Source of the DNA: Melastoma dodecandrum
Taxonomy: Eukaryota > Streptophyta > Magnoliopsida > Myrtales > Melastomataceae
DNA length: 64,000 nt
Direction of reading: 5' to 3'
Assembly: GCA_029817715.1 (NCBI GenBank)
Contig: JARUPY010000085.1
Span: forward strand, 6,820,001-6,884,000
How positions within the stretch are numbered: the first letter of the stretch is position 1; each line of letters opens with the position of its first letter. The notes under the pieces were generated by a model. It was not told the origin of the DNA. It did not search any database and saw nothing but the letters and a program-made list of their open reading frames with translations. The position numbers were made by a program, and so were the translations under genes. This document shows, piece after piece, positions 27,601 to 38,623 of this stretch.

Positions 27601-30294
27601 TTTAGTAGCAGGATTTCCACTTATGCTTTTGCCTAGGGCTTCAATGTAGCAGGTAGACTGCGGTAAAATGCCCAAAACTTCTTCTTGCAATCGCTGAGTT
27701 TGATTTGAGGAGCAACTGAACTCCGCATTATACCTCCTATCACCACCAGCAATATTACTGACTCCTTGACTGAGAAACTCATTCACTTCCATTGCTCTCA
27801 CTGTTCCCTCAAACTTCAACTGTTGAGGACTCATCTGTTCATATTCAATCTTCAAGTCAATTTTATTAAATGCATAACCAAAACATGTGAAGCATGATTC
27901 TGACTGAATATTTATGAAATCCTACTTTTCTATGCCCAGCAAAGGAATTCAAAAGTTTACCTTCACTGTGAAAAGTACACCCTCACATTCTGCACCAACA
28001 AAATGAGATTCAAAAGTGCTTTTTTCCATCCCAACACCAGGATCACCAAAGTTCCACGCATCTTCATCGTGGAAGGAGAATATTACAGAGGCAGAAGCAA
28101 CAACTGCCCTAACATTTGTTTCAACATGCATCTGTTCTGCACATCCATTAAAAGCAATAAAAGTTTGTCAGTGAAATTCATGATATGGGTCACCAACGGA
28201 CAGAATCTAACAAGGTAAATGTATATCCAATCCTCAGGTGAAACTAGTAAGCAGAGGGTGTACCGGATGATATGTGCATTGAACCAGAGGCCAGACTAGA
28301 TGCAGCAGTTATTGCGCTAAAAACAGAACATGTCCAATTCAGCATCCCACTTCCCCCAACAGCGAACTGAGAATTCCTCAATTCATCAAAACATTCAAAA
28401 AATTGGTCCAAGCTGCAAGAAACAAAAAAAGAAGCAAAGAGGTCAATGAAAGAGCTAGGTCAAGGTGAACTTAACAGACATACAGGTTCATTGATGTATT
28501 GCAGTTTTTTCTATTTGATATATTTATTCTGAGAAAGGGAGTTGATAGCATCGCTTCTCAACATGTAATAAATTCTGGGAATAAGATCTACCTCTTCAAT
28601 TTTCCAGCCTACAAAAATTTCTCATCTGGATACAGAGACAAGTATGCATTCCAGTTGCATTATGCGATGCTACTAAGATGAAACCACAGAATCCCAAACG
28701 TGGAAATTATAAAGAAAAATTTTTCCAAATAGCTTTCTGGAAAACATAAAAAGTTACAGAGAATCTTTGACCTTTCAGCTAGATCATGATCTGCCACACT
28801 TGCAGAGAAAGGCACCCAATCTGAAATAAGATTCGGTAATTGAACTTCTTCAGATGCAACAGCTTGGTCCTCCAAGGGAAGACAGGTGGGAAATCCATTG
28901 TCAAATGGGAAGCTGTCGTCACTACAAGGTCCATTTGTAGGTGATGGGCTGCGGCATGAGGAACTGGAGTGAGCATCAGGAAACTTAGATTGCATACTAG
29001 CTTTCCTGTCCTTGTTCCAACTGTTTATTGCTTTCCAAGCAGATAAAATCCATTTTATAGTGCTAGGCTGAAATCTCAATTCGATGGGATCGACGGAAAC
29101 ATCGGCATCCACTTTTCTAATGTCTAAAGAACCATTCTTCCAAGGAATATTTAACCTAATGTTTCCTGAAAATCCACCTCTTTTTCCAACTACAACAGGA
29201 ACTGTGGCACTCTCCGGCCAAAGCACTGAGCTAGCTTCCTCAGTCTCTCTTCCTGATGCCTTTGCATGGGCTGTCTGCCTGTCAATGTCATTGGTATGAA
29301 GTAATTCGAGGACAGCTTCCTGAAATGTCACATAGTTGGTAAGGCAACTGATACCAAGAACATTGGAAACACCGTTATCTCCTTGTAAATGAACATCTTC
29401 GGATACAAAAGTTCCACAGGCTATCTCAGAAATACGAAAGATCATGGTCCTGTGGTCAGCAGACATGCCGCAGCTTTCACCGATATGTGGGTCAAATGCA
29501 ATGATAATTTTCTTAATTGTGACACTGAAGCTGGTAAGCAGCCATTTCACCATCTTTGCAATTGTTTTAACACCTTCGTGAACATCCCCAGAAGAAGGTG
29601 CAACAGAGTTCTCCTTCATCTCTCCATTCAGCTCTCTCTGGTCCTCGCCGGCATCTGGTCTATTTTCTTGGCCAGAACTACATGATGCACTACAATCCGA
29701 TGAAATAGCCCCCACGCGAGGTGCGAGTACTAATTCGAATTCATCCACCTCCACCTCACATCCCTTACCCTTCCGAGGCGTTTTGACTAATAAAGAACCG
29801 ATTGACCCTTCTTTTATAAACAATGAAGAAGTTCCACCAAACTGCAGGAATGCAAAACACAAGAAACATAAATCATTCGACAAATACATCCCAGAAGCCA
29901 AAATAAAAGTTTAAAAGGAAAACCGTCAAAGCACCAAAATTCAAATGATAAGCTATCCATTGTGGGTGAGCTAAACACGGGAAAAAGAAAAGCACGCATA
30001 AGAAACATAAAAAAACAAACACCAGTCCGCGAAACTCGATCGCATTTTTTTCACAGAATTTATGCCGGGGGAAACAATCCCAAAATCTACCTTCTGGTTA
30101 AGGTAGTCCACATTGATGGCCAAGTCACTGAGCAGGATTGTTCCCTCCCGAAGCTGAACATCAAGCTGTTCCAAATCAATATCCCCCAGAATAAACTGGC
30201 CAAGCTTCTTCTTCAACACGAACTTACAGACCCTCTTCACCGCCCAGCGGGAGAACATCGCCTCCGCCGACTTTGCTATGTTCCAAGGAAACAT
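21688..30294 (-). CDS. ATG2: autophagy-related protein 2
   Basis: Thirteen exons on the minus strand, high to low: 30091-30294, 28772-29841, 28264-28412, 27961-28136, 24679-27849, 24485-24597, 24111-24318, 23594-23707, 23394-23501, 23170-23302, 22344-22546, 21836-22032, 21688-21748. All joins keep frame and give 1968 aa. The N-terminus ([20 protein letters not shown], then [13 protein letters not shown]) is the chorein domain of ATG2/VPS13 bridge proteins. The C-terminal part has [30 protein letters not shown] and [19 protein letters not shown], which are hallmarks of the ATG2 C-terminal region. ATG2 moves lipids from the ER to the growing phagophore with ATG9 and ATG18. Exon 5 alone is 3171 bp. 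The start ATG is the one directly before FPWNI. No damage seen. Confidence 0.95.
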
Positions 30295-30839
30295 CTTTCC
30301 CCAAACCCAAGATTCGCAAAGGGATAACAAGAACCGGGTATCCCGAGATTTCCCGGCGGGAATCAAGCAAAAGTCGTGGACGACGATGAGATCAGAGAAT
30401 TGGGGTTAGGGTTTTGGGAAATTGGGGGAGAAGGGGATCAAGAGTCATGGCGGGGAGGTTGCATAGGGTGCAATCCAGGCAGCCCTTTTCTTCCTCCTCG
30501 GTTGATCCTCTTGATGACGACGCCGACGAAGATGATTAAGAATTGATTGATGATGCACTTGTGTTTATTTTCAGGACGTTATCTGATGGATTATCGGATG
30601 CCGTGTTCACGTTTCGTAATTCCGACCTCGTCTCTTTCTGTTATAAATTAATAATAATTTACGGCAGCGAAACCAGGATTCCAAAATGAATAACTAAATG
30701 CCCTCCCTTTATATCTTATAACTTGTAGACATTGAAATTTTATTGATGTCAAAATAACGTCATTCGACCCAAATCATATATTATGGCTGAATATGATTGA
30801 TTAGAAATCACGATGTGAAATATTTTGCACTTATATCTT

Positions 30840-32181
30840 AGTGTAAATATAATACACGGGCCTGATATTATAAAAAAGTTCAAGCCCAACCCATTTATTA
30901 TTGGGTTTTAAAATTATGGCTCAGCCCATATGCTAGCCCAATTAAGCCTAACCCAATTATAAAATGATCTGGGCATAGCCCATATATAGGCCCATTCAAA
31001 CTTCGGTCCAATCCAAATGCGGCCCAATATTGCCTTTAAGCCCATGACTCTTTGTCCCACATTGGAAAGAGATGACACCCAAGGGTCCTTCAACTCCTAT
31101 ATAAAGGGAGTCTCACCCCCTATTGAAGACAAAAAATTCTCTATTCTCTCTTATTCTCTTAAGCCCCATTGGGTTATAAAGAGATTCTAGTTATTTTTTG
31201 AAGACCCCTCAGTGGGTGGTGCGGCGCGGCGAAGGCTCCTCGGCGGGTGGTGCGGCGCGGCGAAGACCCTTCTGCGGGTAGTGCAGCGAAGGCCCTCTTA
31301 CGGATTTATCTCCGAAGGCCCCTCTTGCGGGTTTATCTCCGAAGGCCCCTCTTGCGGGTTTATCTCCGAAAGCTCCCTCTAGCGGGTTTATCTCCGAAGG
31401 TCCCTCTGCGGGTACATCTCCGAAGGCCTCATAGCGGGTTTATCTCCGAATGCTCCTCTGCGGGTTTATCTCCGAAGGCTTCTCTGCGGGTTTATCTCTA
31501 AAGGTCCCATAGTAGGACGACGAGATTCTCGTGGTGGTATATTATCCTTGGAGTTACATTTTCCCAGCGGTCATATTCTACACACAACAATATTTTTCCC
31601 GACGGTGGCTATATTTCTTTGTCGACAACATCTCTCCCTCAAGTTCTGTTGGATAAAATCCACAGGCCTCGACGACTTCAAGAGTGAGGAGCTCCTTCGA
31701 TAGCGAAGTTCTCGAGCATCTTTTCCTCACCTGATCGACGCAGTGCTGCCAAGATCAAGGTTCAAAATCAAGTCTGAAGATCGAGATCAAGCCTGAAGAG
31801 CAAGTTCAAGCATTCAAGATCAAGATCAAGCTTTAGCAGCCTGGTATTCTTCGCCATCTCTAGAAGACTCCAGATCAATCGTCATCTCCTGAAGACTTTC
31901 CAGATCAAGCTTCTACGGTCCTGGTGATCTTCGCCATTCCTGAAGACTCGCCGGATCAAGTTCTGCACCTTCAGCGTCTTCATCAACATACATTACTGAA
32001 GCTCCAGCGGATATTCGCCAGAGCATCAACCCTTCCAAACTTCGGACACTTTACGAGTATAGAATCAGAGGACTCACGTGCTTCGTCCGTGACTAGAGAT
32101 TGAACCCGTTTTTTTTTTTAATACGACAATTTGTATGCTATTTTCGGTCTATACACAGACTGTGAGATTTTTGCGCTAACA
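30840..32181 (+). mobile_element. probable solo or truncated LTR (LTR retrotransposon)
   Basis: Signs of an LTR are a U3-like stretch rich in GCCCA words, CCCACATTGGA at ~31056, a TATA box (CTATATAAAG, 31097-31106), a leader opening CACCCCCTATTGAAGAC, and an end like GATTTTTGCGCTAACA at ~32181. A 27-bp minisatellite lies inside. No primer-binding site, gag or pol follows, so it would be a solo or broken LTR. Borders are approximate, I could not find a target-site duplication, and the superfamily is not certain. Confidence 0.4.
31310..31515 (+). repeat. ~27-bp minisatellite
   Basis: Seven to eight imperfect tandem copies of a 26-28 bp unit that begins CTCCGAAGGCCCC and ends GCGGGTTTAT. Two longer related units containing GGTGGTGCGGCGCGGCGAAG sit just upstream (31210-31265). 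The open plus frame across it (RRPLLRVYL repeats) is a result of the repeat, not evidence for a protein. Confidence 0.9.
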
Positions 32182-33144
32182 TAACTAAATGTAGATTATA
32201 TGGTTTCTCTCCCCAATTCCTCCTCCCATTGAAGAAAATACCTGATCCTAAAAACCCATGGCCGACGGCATTGCAAATTTGCAATGTCTCTTCTTTTTAG
32301 GATTTTGGAGCTTTATATTTTATAGTACATGTTTGTGATTTCTAAAAATTTTTCTCCCCGAGTTTATGGTTCGTTCTTCTCGTGGGCTTGGCCCAATAAC
32401 CCAGGTCTTGGCCCATACTAGGCCCATAAAAGCATCAAATCGGCCGTTTCCTTCCTGGGGAGGTTTTGACATCGGAATGATGTAAATAGCATCCGCGCAT
32501 CCCTTGGCAACTCCCGTAACTCCGGTTCCGGTACTTGTGGAGTATGGCCTCCTACGAGGACTCCTGGTCGGCCCTTCTGTTTTCGGTGGAACAACACGTC
32601 GCGATTTTCAACGAATATCACAGTAAATGTAATAAAAGAAAGTGGTCGCCAAGTATATTATAAATGAAATGAAGAACATGAATACGTTAATAAAAGTAAT
32701 TACTTTCATTGTTGAAAATTAGAGAATACAAAAGATAATCAGGAAACCCTTCGGGATCTTTAGAATGATTTTCGTCCCTTATTACAAGTAGCTCACCTTG
32801 TATGTATACTAACATTTGATCATATCCTAACAATAAATGTCAACAGAACTGGTAACATAATCACTACACACATTTTGTACATATTAAATTAGACTAACTG
32901 TAATATTCGGCATAGTTCGACTACGTCTCGAACTTCGACTGAATCCTTCTTTTGACTAAGTCTTGGATAGACTTCGACTTGTCCTTGCTTCGACTGAACC
33001 ACGCCTGGTTGAGATATGCTTCGACTACACTTCGGCTGGACTATGATTCAACTGGATCATACCAAGAATCTGACGATGGGCCTTGCCAGTATCTAGCTCA
33101 AAATGACTTTACCGTATAAACACCTCATGTGGGCAGACTTACAT
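32182..33144. other. repeat-derived intergenic
   Basis: No gene. At 32640-33060 there is a segment beginning GTGGTCGCCA and containing many TTCGACT words. A diverged relative occurs at about 33580-33900, so a unit made of this segment plus a CXE piece may have been duplicated. Confidence 0.35.
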
Positions 33145-33545
33145 TCCTTTGGGACTGGTCTGGACCCTTGGATCGACCATGCCAACCTGACTAAGAACAT
33201 CGTCGCATGAGACAACACCGAAGGGTAACATCATGCACATGCTCATTGACCGAGTGGGATCCCTGGGGCTACCATGCAGGACGACGGTTGAGGGGGCGAT
33301 ACTAGTGCACCTGTACTTTGGTGTAGTTGCAGAGGACAACGATGCGATGTGGATGTATTGTGCCCAAACAAACGGGTGGTTAGACGACCTAGGATGAGGG
33401 GGAGGAAGTAAGACCTGGAGAGGCTAAGGTACAAGATGGTGCAGGTGTTCGTGATGGCAAAGGATTGCCTGATGCCGTGCAGGACGTGTGACTACGAGGA
33501 GCTGACGAGGAGCGGGTGGAAGGGAAAGTGTTTGCAGTGGAAACA
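33145..33545 (+). pseudogene. carboxylesterase (CXE) pseudogene A
   Basis: The plus strand, read over several frames, follows the middle and C-terminal part of the neighbouring CXEs: LDPWIDHANLTKN (intact gene: PDPWINDHADLTR), a TGA and a Cys/Asp change where GDSAGGN should be, RVGSLGLP, then VEGAILVHLYFG, DAMWMY and EELTRSGWKGK. Multiple stops and frameshifts; the nucleophile-Ser motif is lost and the N-terminal half is absent. A dead fragment. Confidence 0.75.
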
Positions 33546-34074
33546 CATCGCGATATAGATTGAGACGGACTGGTTGACGAAATGTGGTCGCCAATAATAA
33601 TGAATAGACAATGAACAACGGAAGAAATTCACTAACACCAGAATTAAACACTTACGGCCATCATGAATACTTCACACGAACACTTTACAATGCGTTAACA
33701 ATCAATCAGTCCTTCGAGATCAAAGAATGATTGTCTGTGTCTAAAACGACTTATTTATAGACAAACACAATGCAATAACTGTTAAATATATTTAACACGT
33801 TCTAAATCCGCCGGTTATCAACTTTCGACATTACATCTTCGATGAGACTGCTGAAGTGGACGTTAACACCTTCGATACTTCTATCAAGATCTTCATCATC
33901 GACGCTAAACTTTCTTCGAACCTGGTCCTTCATCGATCTATGTTCAAACACGTTAATGTCGCTGCACCATCTGACTTTGCCGCACTATCGACGCCAATCA
34001 AGCTTCGAGAAGCGTTATCCAAAATGTCGTTTTACCATGTAAACAGGAAGGCAGAGCTGGCGGTGAACTACAGG
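33546..34074. other. spacer between CXE pseudogenes
   Basis: This contains the second copy of the GTGGTCGCCA-type segment (33580-33900) and a region rich in CTTCGA/CATCGA words. An open plus frame from 33856 crosses it into pseudogene B, but its first ~70 codons do not resemble any CXE and are probably chance. Confidence 0.4.
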
Positions 34075-34676
34075 CAAAAGCATTGCTTCCGCCTGTCTGG
34101 GATGGCCGTCGAGTACTGCCTCTTCCCAGACCGTCTAATCCCTGCCTGCTACTACGACTGCCGCACGGCCCTCCTCTGGGTCTCGTTGCACTCTTTCGAG
34201 AATGATCCTGAACACAGGATGAACACCCTTGCGGATCTGACCAGGATTTTCATCGCAGGGAACAGTTCTGGAGGTAACATAACCCACTACCTCGCCGCCA
34301 AGGTTGGGGCAGTCGGGCCGTCCGGGAAAACAAGGGTCGAGGGAGCTATTCTCGTGCACCCATTCTTTTGGGGGCACAGAGGATGGTGCAATGCGGATGT
34401 ACTTGTGCCCAACGAATGAGGAGATAGGCGAACCTCGGATGAAAGAGAGGATGGAGGACTAGAAGAGGCTGGGGGGCGAGAAGGGTCTGGTCTTTTTGGC
34501 GGAGAAGGACCACCCGACGGCTGTTGGTGTGAGGAATTATGAGGCGCTGAGAACAAGCGGGTGACAGGGGATTGCGAAGCTGGTGGTGTATAACGGAGAA
34601 GGACATTGTTTCAATCTCTCTAACTCGGAATGCCGGAACACTGTCGAGCTGAAGGAGAAGTTTGCAGGTTTATGAA
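34075..34676 (+). pseudogene. carboxylesterase (CXE) pseudogene B
   Basis: It reads AVEYCLFPDRLIPACYYDC, then LADLTRIFIAGNSSGGNITH (nucleophile motif kept as GNSSG), then VEGAILVHPFF. One extra base near 34369 shifts the frame. The rest (FGGTEDGAMRMYLCPTNEE, LVFLAEKDHP, GEGHCFNL) continues in the next frame with two in-frame stops. The N-terminal half with the HGGG motif is missing. The catalytic Ser, Asp and His can still be recognised, but they cannot be in one protein. Confidence 0.85.
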
Positions 34677-34757
34677 GGGATGCGTCAAATGCTTCAAGCA
34701 CCAGCATATCATTATTGAACACATTTTCATGGCATTGACACGATGATGAACTATGTC

Positions 34758-35768
34758 TTAATCCCCATTAACGAAAGATACAATCTTGTCCACCAAGATC
34801 ATGGACTTCTGGTAGGCCAAATCCTTCAAATGGAAGCAATGATCTTCTCCTTCGAACACCACAAGCTCCGCTTCGCCCTCCCACCTGCTCTTCCTCAGCT
34901 CCTCGACATAACTCTCCGCACTGGCCCTCAGGTGATCCTTTTCTGCAGCCAACACGAGCACCTTCCTGCACCCGACCCTGCATAAGTCCTCCACTCGTGG
35001 CCTCAGCCTCCTGTCATACAGCCCGTCGTTCCCCGGGCACATGTACAGCCACATTGCGTCATCCTCCGTTCCACCAAAGAATGGGTGGCTCAACACTGCT
35101 CCCTGGATTTTTAACCCGGACTCCCCAATCCGGACTGCGATGTCATGCAAAATGTTCCCGCCAGCACTGTCCCCTGCCACGAACACCTTCTCCTGGTCGG
35201 CATACCGTGCGATCCACTCCTCCGGGCCATTCCCCTCCTTATGGGCCAAGACCCAACGGAAAGTGGCCCAAGAATCGTCGTAGCACGCGGGAATGGGGAC
35301 GGCAGGGGCGAGCCTGTACTCAACCGAGACGGCCACACAATGCACCCTCGACACGAGTTCTGAGACGTACCCGTGGGTCTCAGGTGAGAATGCGGACTCG
35401 AAAGTGAACCCACCTCCGTGGACATAGAAAAGCAAAGGGACACGCTCGGTCGGGTCAGTGCGGACGCTGGCAGGGAGGAACAGGCGGGCGGAAACGGGCG
35501 GGTCCGCGGAGATGACAACATCCTTCGAGAGGACAGTGAAGCCGTGTGCAGACAACGAAGCAGAAGCGGGGACAAACTGGGTGGTGGGGTGGAGTTTCTC
35601 AACGCGGCCGGATTCATAAACGCGGAAGAACCGGAACTCATGGAGGACGGGGTCAGGAGGAGCTGCTGCGAAGGCGGAGGCGGCAGGGGGGCACATTATG
35701 GTGCGGCGGAGGGGAAGGCCGAGGGAGAAGTGGAGATGGTTGGAGGGCGAACACGGAGCGGACAACAT
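34758..35768 (-). CDS. carboxylesterase, CXE class (alpha/beta hydrolase fold-3)
   Basis: Intronless, 336 aa from ATG 35768. A second ATG at codon 25 (35696) gives the usual family length of ~312 aa and may be the true start. It has the oxyanion-hole motif HGGGF, the nucleophile motif GDSAGGN, the acid Asp in AEKDHLR and the catalytic His in GEDHCFHL, so the triad is complete. The N-terminal signature HEFRFFRVYESGRVEK is that of plant CXE12/CXE2-like esterases. They hydrolyse small ester substrates in the cytosol; the natural substrate is unknown. GA-receptor GID1 proteins share the fold but lack the catalytic His, so this is not GID1. Head-to-tail with the next CXE on the same strand. Confidence 0.92.
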   Translation of the reverse strand: MLSAPCSPSNHLHFSLGLPLRRTIMCPPAASAFAAAPPDPVLHEFRFFRVYESGRVEKLHPTTQFVPASASLSAHGFTVLSKDVVISADPPVSARLFLPASVRTDPTERVPLLFYVHGGGFTFESAFSPETHGYVSELVSRVHCVAVSVEYRLAPAVPIPACYDDSWATFRWVLAHKEGNGPEEWIARYADQEKVFVAGDSAGGNILHDIAVRIGESGLKIQGAVLSHPFFGGTEDDAMWLYMCPGNDGLYDRRLRPRVEDLCRVGCRKVLVLAAEKDHLRASAESYVEELRKSRWEGEAELVVFEGEDHCFHLKDLAYQKSMILVDKIVSFVNGD

Positions 35769-36253
35769 CGTGGCTTCGAGATGGGATTTTATTCAAGCAA
35801 AAAACCAAAGGAGTTTGAGTGTTGGGGAAAGTCAATGAATCGAAGGAAGGAGTTGGTAGTAATTGGGGGAATGTATTGTGTCCGGAGAAAGTCTTGGGTT
35901 TGTCGGAGGACAATGAGCTGTTCGTTGCTGGTGTGCGTGTGCTGGTGGTTTAAATTTTAAGGGGAGAACTCTGGGAAACCGGGTAAAGGATAGGAAGGAA
36001 AGGAACCCCGATACGTCTTTGGGGGATTGCACAGACGACGTCGTTTTTCTCTATTAAGACCGCCCCCCGCCAATTCTTGGCTTGGTAAAATGGCCATCAA
36101 AGAAATGCAAAAAGAAGGTAATAAACACGTGGGTTTTTGGGTCAGGAGGTGTTGGGCGGGGCCTATACAGGACTACTACACCTTTGTGGAATTGGCCCAC
36201 CAAATTATTACTTCCCGTCTTCCACCAGAAAACACGAAGACATTGATGAAAGC
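35769..36253. other. spacer between CXE genes
   Basis: This holds the promoter of the left CXE gene and 3' UTR of the right one. A GACGTCGTTTT word occurs near 36035. No gene. Confidence 0.5.
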
Positions 36254-37177
36254 CTAATTCACTCCCCCCTTGATGAAGCCAACTACCTTCTTCCTCAGCT
36301 CCTCCGACTCCTCCTTCTCCTCGAACAAGTGGAAGCAGTGGTTCTGTCCGCGGTTGATCACCAGCTCCGCCTCCTTCCCCTTCCACCCGCTTTTCTTCAG
36401 CTCCTCGTGGTACCTCAGCCCGCACGGCATCAGGTGGTCCTTCTCCGCTACGAACACCAGCACCCTCTCGCACCCCAGCCTCTCCAGGTCCTCCTTCGTC
36501 TCCTTCATCCTGGGGTCGTCTATCCCCTCGTTTGTCGGGCACATGTACATCCACATCTCGTCGTCCTCCGCCACCCCTCCCAGGTACGGGTGTATTAGTA
36601 CCGCCCCCTCGACCCTCACCCCGCCCGGCAGCCCCCTGGATCCGACTCGACTGACGAGGGTGTGCGTGATGTTCCCCCCCGCACTGTCCCCTGCTATGAA
36701 GATCCGGGTAAGGTCTGCGTGGTCGTTGATCCAGGGGTCAGGGCCGGCCCCCGAGGCATGCGACGCCACCCACTGGAGGGCCTCCCAGGAGTCCTCATAG
36801 CAGGCAGGGATTGGCCTGGCCGGGAACAGGCCGTACTCCACGGACACTGCGACGCAGCTCGCCTCCCCCGCCACCGCCGAGACGAAGGCATGGTACCTCT
36901 CCGAGAACGCAGAGCCCATCGAGAATCCGCCGCCATGGATGTACAACAGGAGAGGCAGCTTCCTTCCGGCGGGGTTCGGCGGGAGGAAGACGCGTGCCGA
37001 GACAGGCGGGTCAGAGGAGATGTCGACGTCCTTGGACTGGACCCCCGTGGAAGGGTCAGTGAAGGGGGGGATCTTGGGGACAGGAGGGAAGAAGAAGTTG
37101 ATGCTGCCATCCTTGTGGACGCGGAAGAAGCGGAACTCGTGGGTCACTTCACTGGCGCCGTCGGAGGGATCGGCCAT
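36254..37177 (-). CDS. carboxylesterase, CXE class
   Basis: Intronless, 307 aa from ATG 37177 (MADPSDGASEV); codons further upstream in the frame open only with GTG. All esterase motifs are intact: HGGGFSMGS, GDSAGGNITH, AEKDHLMP and GQNHCFHLF. The N-terminal block is HEFRFFRVHKDGS. It is the closest intact relative of pseudogenes A and B, which share DPWINDHADLTRIFIAG and the VEGA(V/I)L(V/I)HP block, so it or a near copy was probably their source. Predicted cytosolic esterase of unknown substrate. Confidence 0.93.
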   Translation of the reverse strand: MADPSDGASEVTHEFRFFRVHKDGSINFFFPPVPKIPPFTDPSTGVQSKDVDISSDPPVSARVFLPPNPAGRKLPLLLYIHGGGFSMGSAFSERYHAFVSAVAGEASCVAVSVEYGLFPARPIPACYEDSWEALQWVASHASGAGPDPWINDHADLTRIFIAGDSAGGNITHTLVSRVGSRGLPGGVRVEGAVLIHPYLGGVAEDDEMWMYMCPTNEGIDDPRMKETKEDLERLGCERVLVFVAEKDHLMPCGLRYHEELKKSGWKGKEAELVINRGQNHCFHLFEEKEESEELRKKVVGFIKGGVN

Positions 37178-37637
37178 GATCGATATGGAATGGCGGCGGT
37201 CCACCGGAGGTTGCCCCGCTGAAGGAAGGCCTAGGTTAGGGAGTAGAGACTTTTGATGATGTGGGAGTGGGATGGAGTGAAATCAGATTTATTTTTATTT
37301 GGTTTTGGTAAAGTGTTTGAAACTTAGGTGCGCTGATCCACCAAAGCCATTCTGGCCATCTGAATTTCTTCATCGACTAGTCAAACGGTCAAATCATCCT
37401 AGCACCGTTGAAATCTTCCGCTGTAAACTTTCACTGTCTTTACAGGAGTACGCATCACTTCCTCCGGCCATGGTAGGTTAAGGCTAATATGATGGCACTA
37501 AAGTGAGTATCTTTCTTCTAACTTATTTTAATTATGCGACGTCATGTTGTTGTTGTTGTACTCCTTGACATTTTTGTTTCCATCCCAATCCATAAGTTTT
37601 AGTCCCATTCCCACCTTCTGATTGCAATTCCCGCCTG
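37178..37637. other. divergent spacer between CXE genes
   Basis: Short space between divergently arranged CXE genes; presumably both promoters. No further gene. Confidence 0.5.
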
Positions 37638-38543
37638 ATGGACCCGACGGATCCAGATGATGAAATCCTCTTCGACTTTGGTTCCTTCTTCCATATCTAC
37701 AAGTCCGGTCGTGTTGTGCCCTTCCGCGGAACCGACGTCCCGCCCCCCTCTGATACCCCTGGCCTCCTCTCGAAGGATGTCCGTGTATCCTCTGACCCTG
37801 ACCTCTCCGCGCGTCTCTTCCTACCTTCGAACTTGCAGAAGAAAGTCCCACTCCTGATCTACGTCCACCGGGGAGCGTTCTGCTTACAGTCACCATTCTC
37901 TGCTGCCTACACCATGCACCTCTCTGTCCTAACCATCCACGTCAACTGCCTCGCGGTCCCCCTCCAGTACTGCCTTGCCCCCCGAGCATTCGATGATGTC
38001 TGGTCCTCTGTCAAGTGGGTTGCATCCCACCGCCACGGCAAAGGACCCGAGCCCTGGATCAATGAGTACGCAGACTTTGACCGTGTTTTCCTAGCTGGGG
38101 CCAGCGCAGGGGCCACGATCGCCAACAACATCGCTGTCAGGACCGGCACGGAGGAATTAGACGAGATGACGATCGAGGGGATGGTCCTGGTGCATCCATA
38201 CTTTGGGAAGCAGGGTGGTCTGAAAAGGTTAGTTGCGTACCTATTCCCAACAATTTACGATGGCGGAAATGAGACGAGGATCGATCCAACAAGGGACTTA
38301 AGTAGGCATACGAGGCTCGGTTGCGAAAGGGTGGCAGTGTCTGTGGCGGAGAAGGATGAACTGAAGATGGACGGGGTAGGTTATGTGGAGGCGTTGAGGA
38401 AGAGCGGGTGGAAGGGCATGGTGGGGGAGCTGGCGGAGACGGCCGGGAAGGGTCACGTTTTTTACATGTATGATCACGGGAACGACGAGGCCATGGAGCT
38501 GGTGGGCAGGTTCGCGGACTTCGTGAACCAGCCGGCCTTTTGA
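37638..38543 (+). CDS. carboxylesterase-like protein with altered active site
   Basis: Intronless, open for 301 aa, of normal length and C-terminus. The start block FGSFFHIYKSGRVVPF and the later blocks (EPWINEYADFDRVFLAG, MVLVHPYFG, VAEKDELK, GKGHVFYMY) follow the CXE family. Two motifs have changed. The oxyanion-hole HGGG is HRGA. The nucleophile motif GDSAGGN is GASAGAT, keeping the Ser and the GxSxG frame. About eight residues before AFDDVW are also missing. The acid Asp and catalytic His remain. I infer weak or no hydrolysis, so it may be a pseudoenzyme or an early pseudogene. No stop or frameshift is present. Confidence 0.8.
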   Translation: MDPTDPDDEILFDFGSFFHIYKSGRVVPFRGTDVPPPSDTPGLLSKDVRVSSDPDLSARLFLPSNLQKKVPLLIYVHRGAFCLQSPFSAAYTMHLSVLTIHVNCLAVPLQYCLAPRAFDDVWSSVKWVASHRHGKGPEPWINEYADFDRVFLAGASAGATIANNIAVRTGTEELDEMTIEGMVLVHPYFGKQGGLKRLVAYLFPTIYDGGNETRIDPTRDLSRHTRLGCERVAVSVAEKDELKMDGVGYVEALRKSGWKGMVGELAETAGKGHVFYMYDHGNDEAMELVGRFADFVNQPAF

Positions 38544-38623
38544 TGCGGTCCAAATAAGCACATGGACTTTGTAACATAATATACATAATGCAATGTCATT
38601 ATTGAGTGGTTTGATATGATTGT

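Noticed and set aside
31247..31501. Open frame with Leu/Arg repeats
   Set aside because: Caused by the 27-bp minisatellite, whose unit length is a multiple of three; no family match.
33856..34075. N-terminal part of the open frame leading into CXE pseudogene B
   Set aside because: No similarity to CXE N-termini, no HGGG motif; the frame is open by chance.
36054..36554. Gly/Glu/Arg-rich minus frame overlapping the second CXE gene
   Set aside because: Out-of-frame shadow of an intact, motif-complete CXE.
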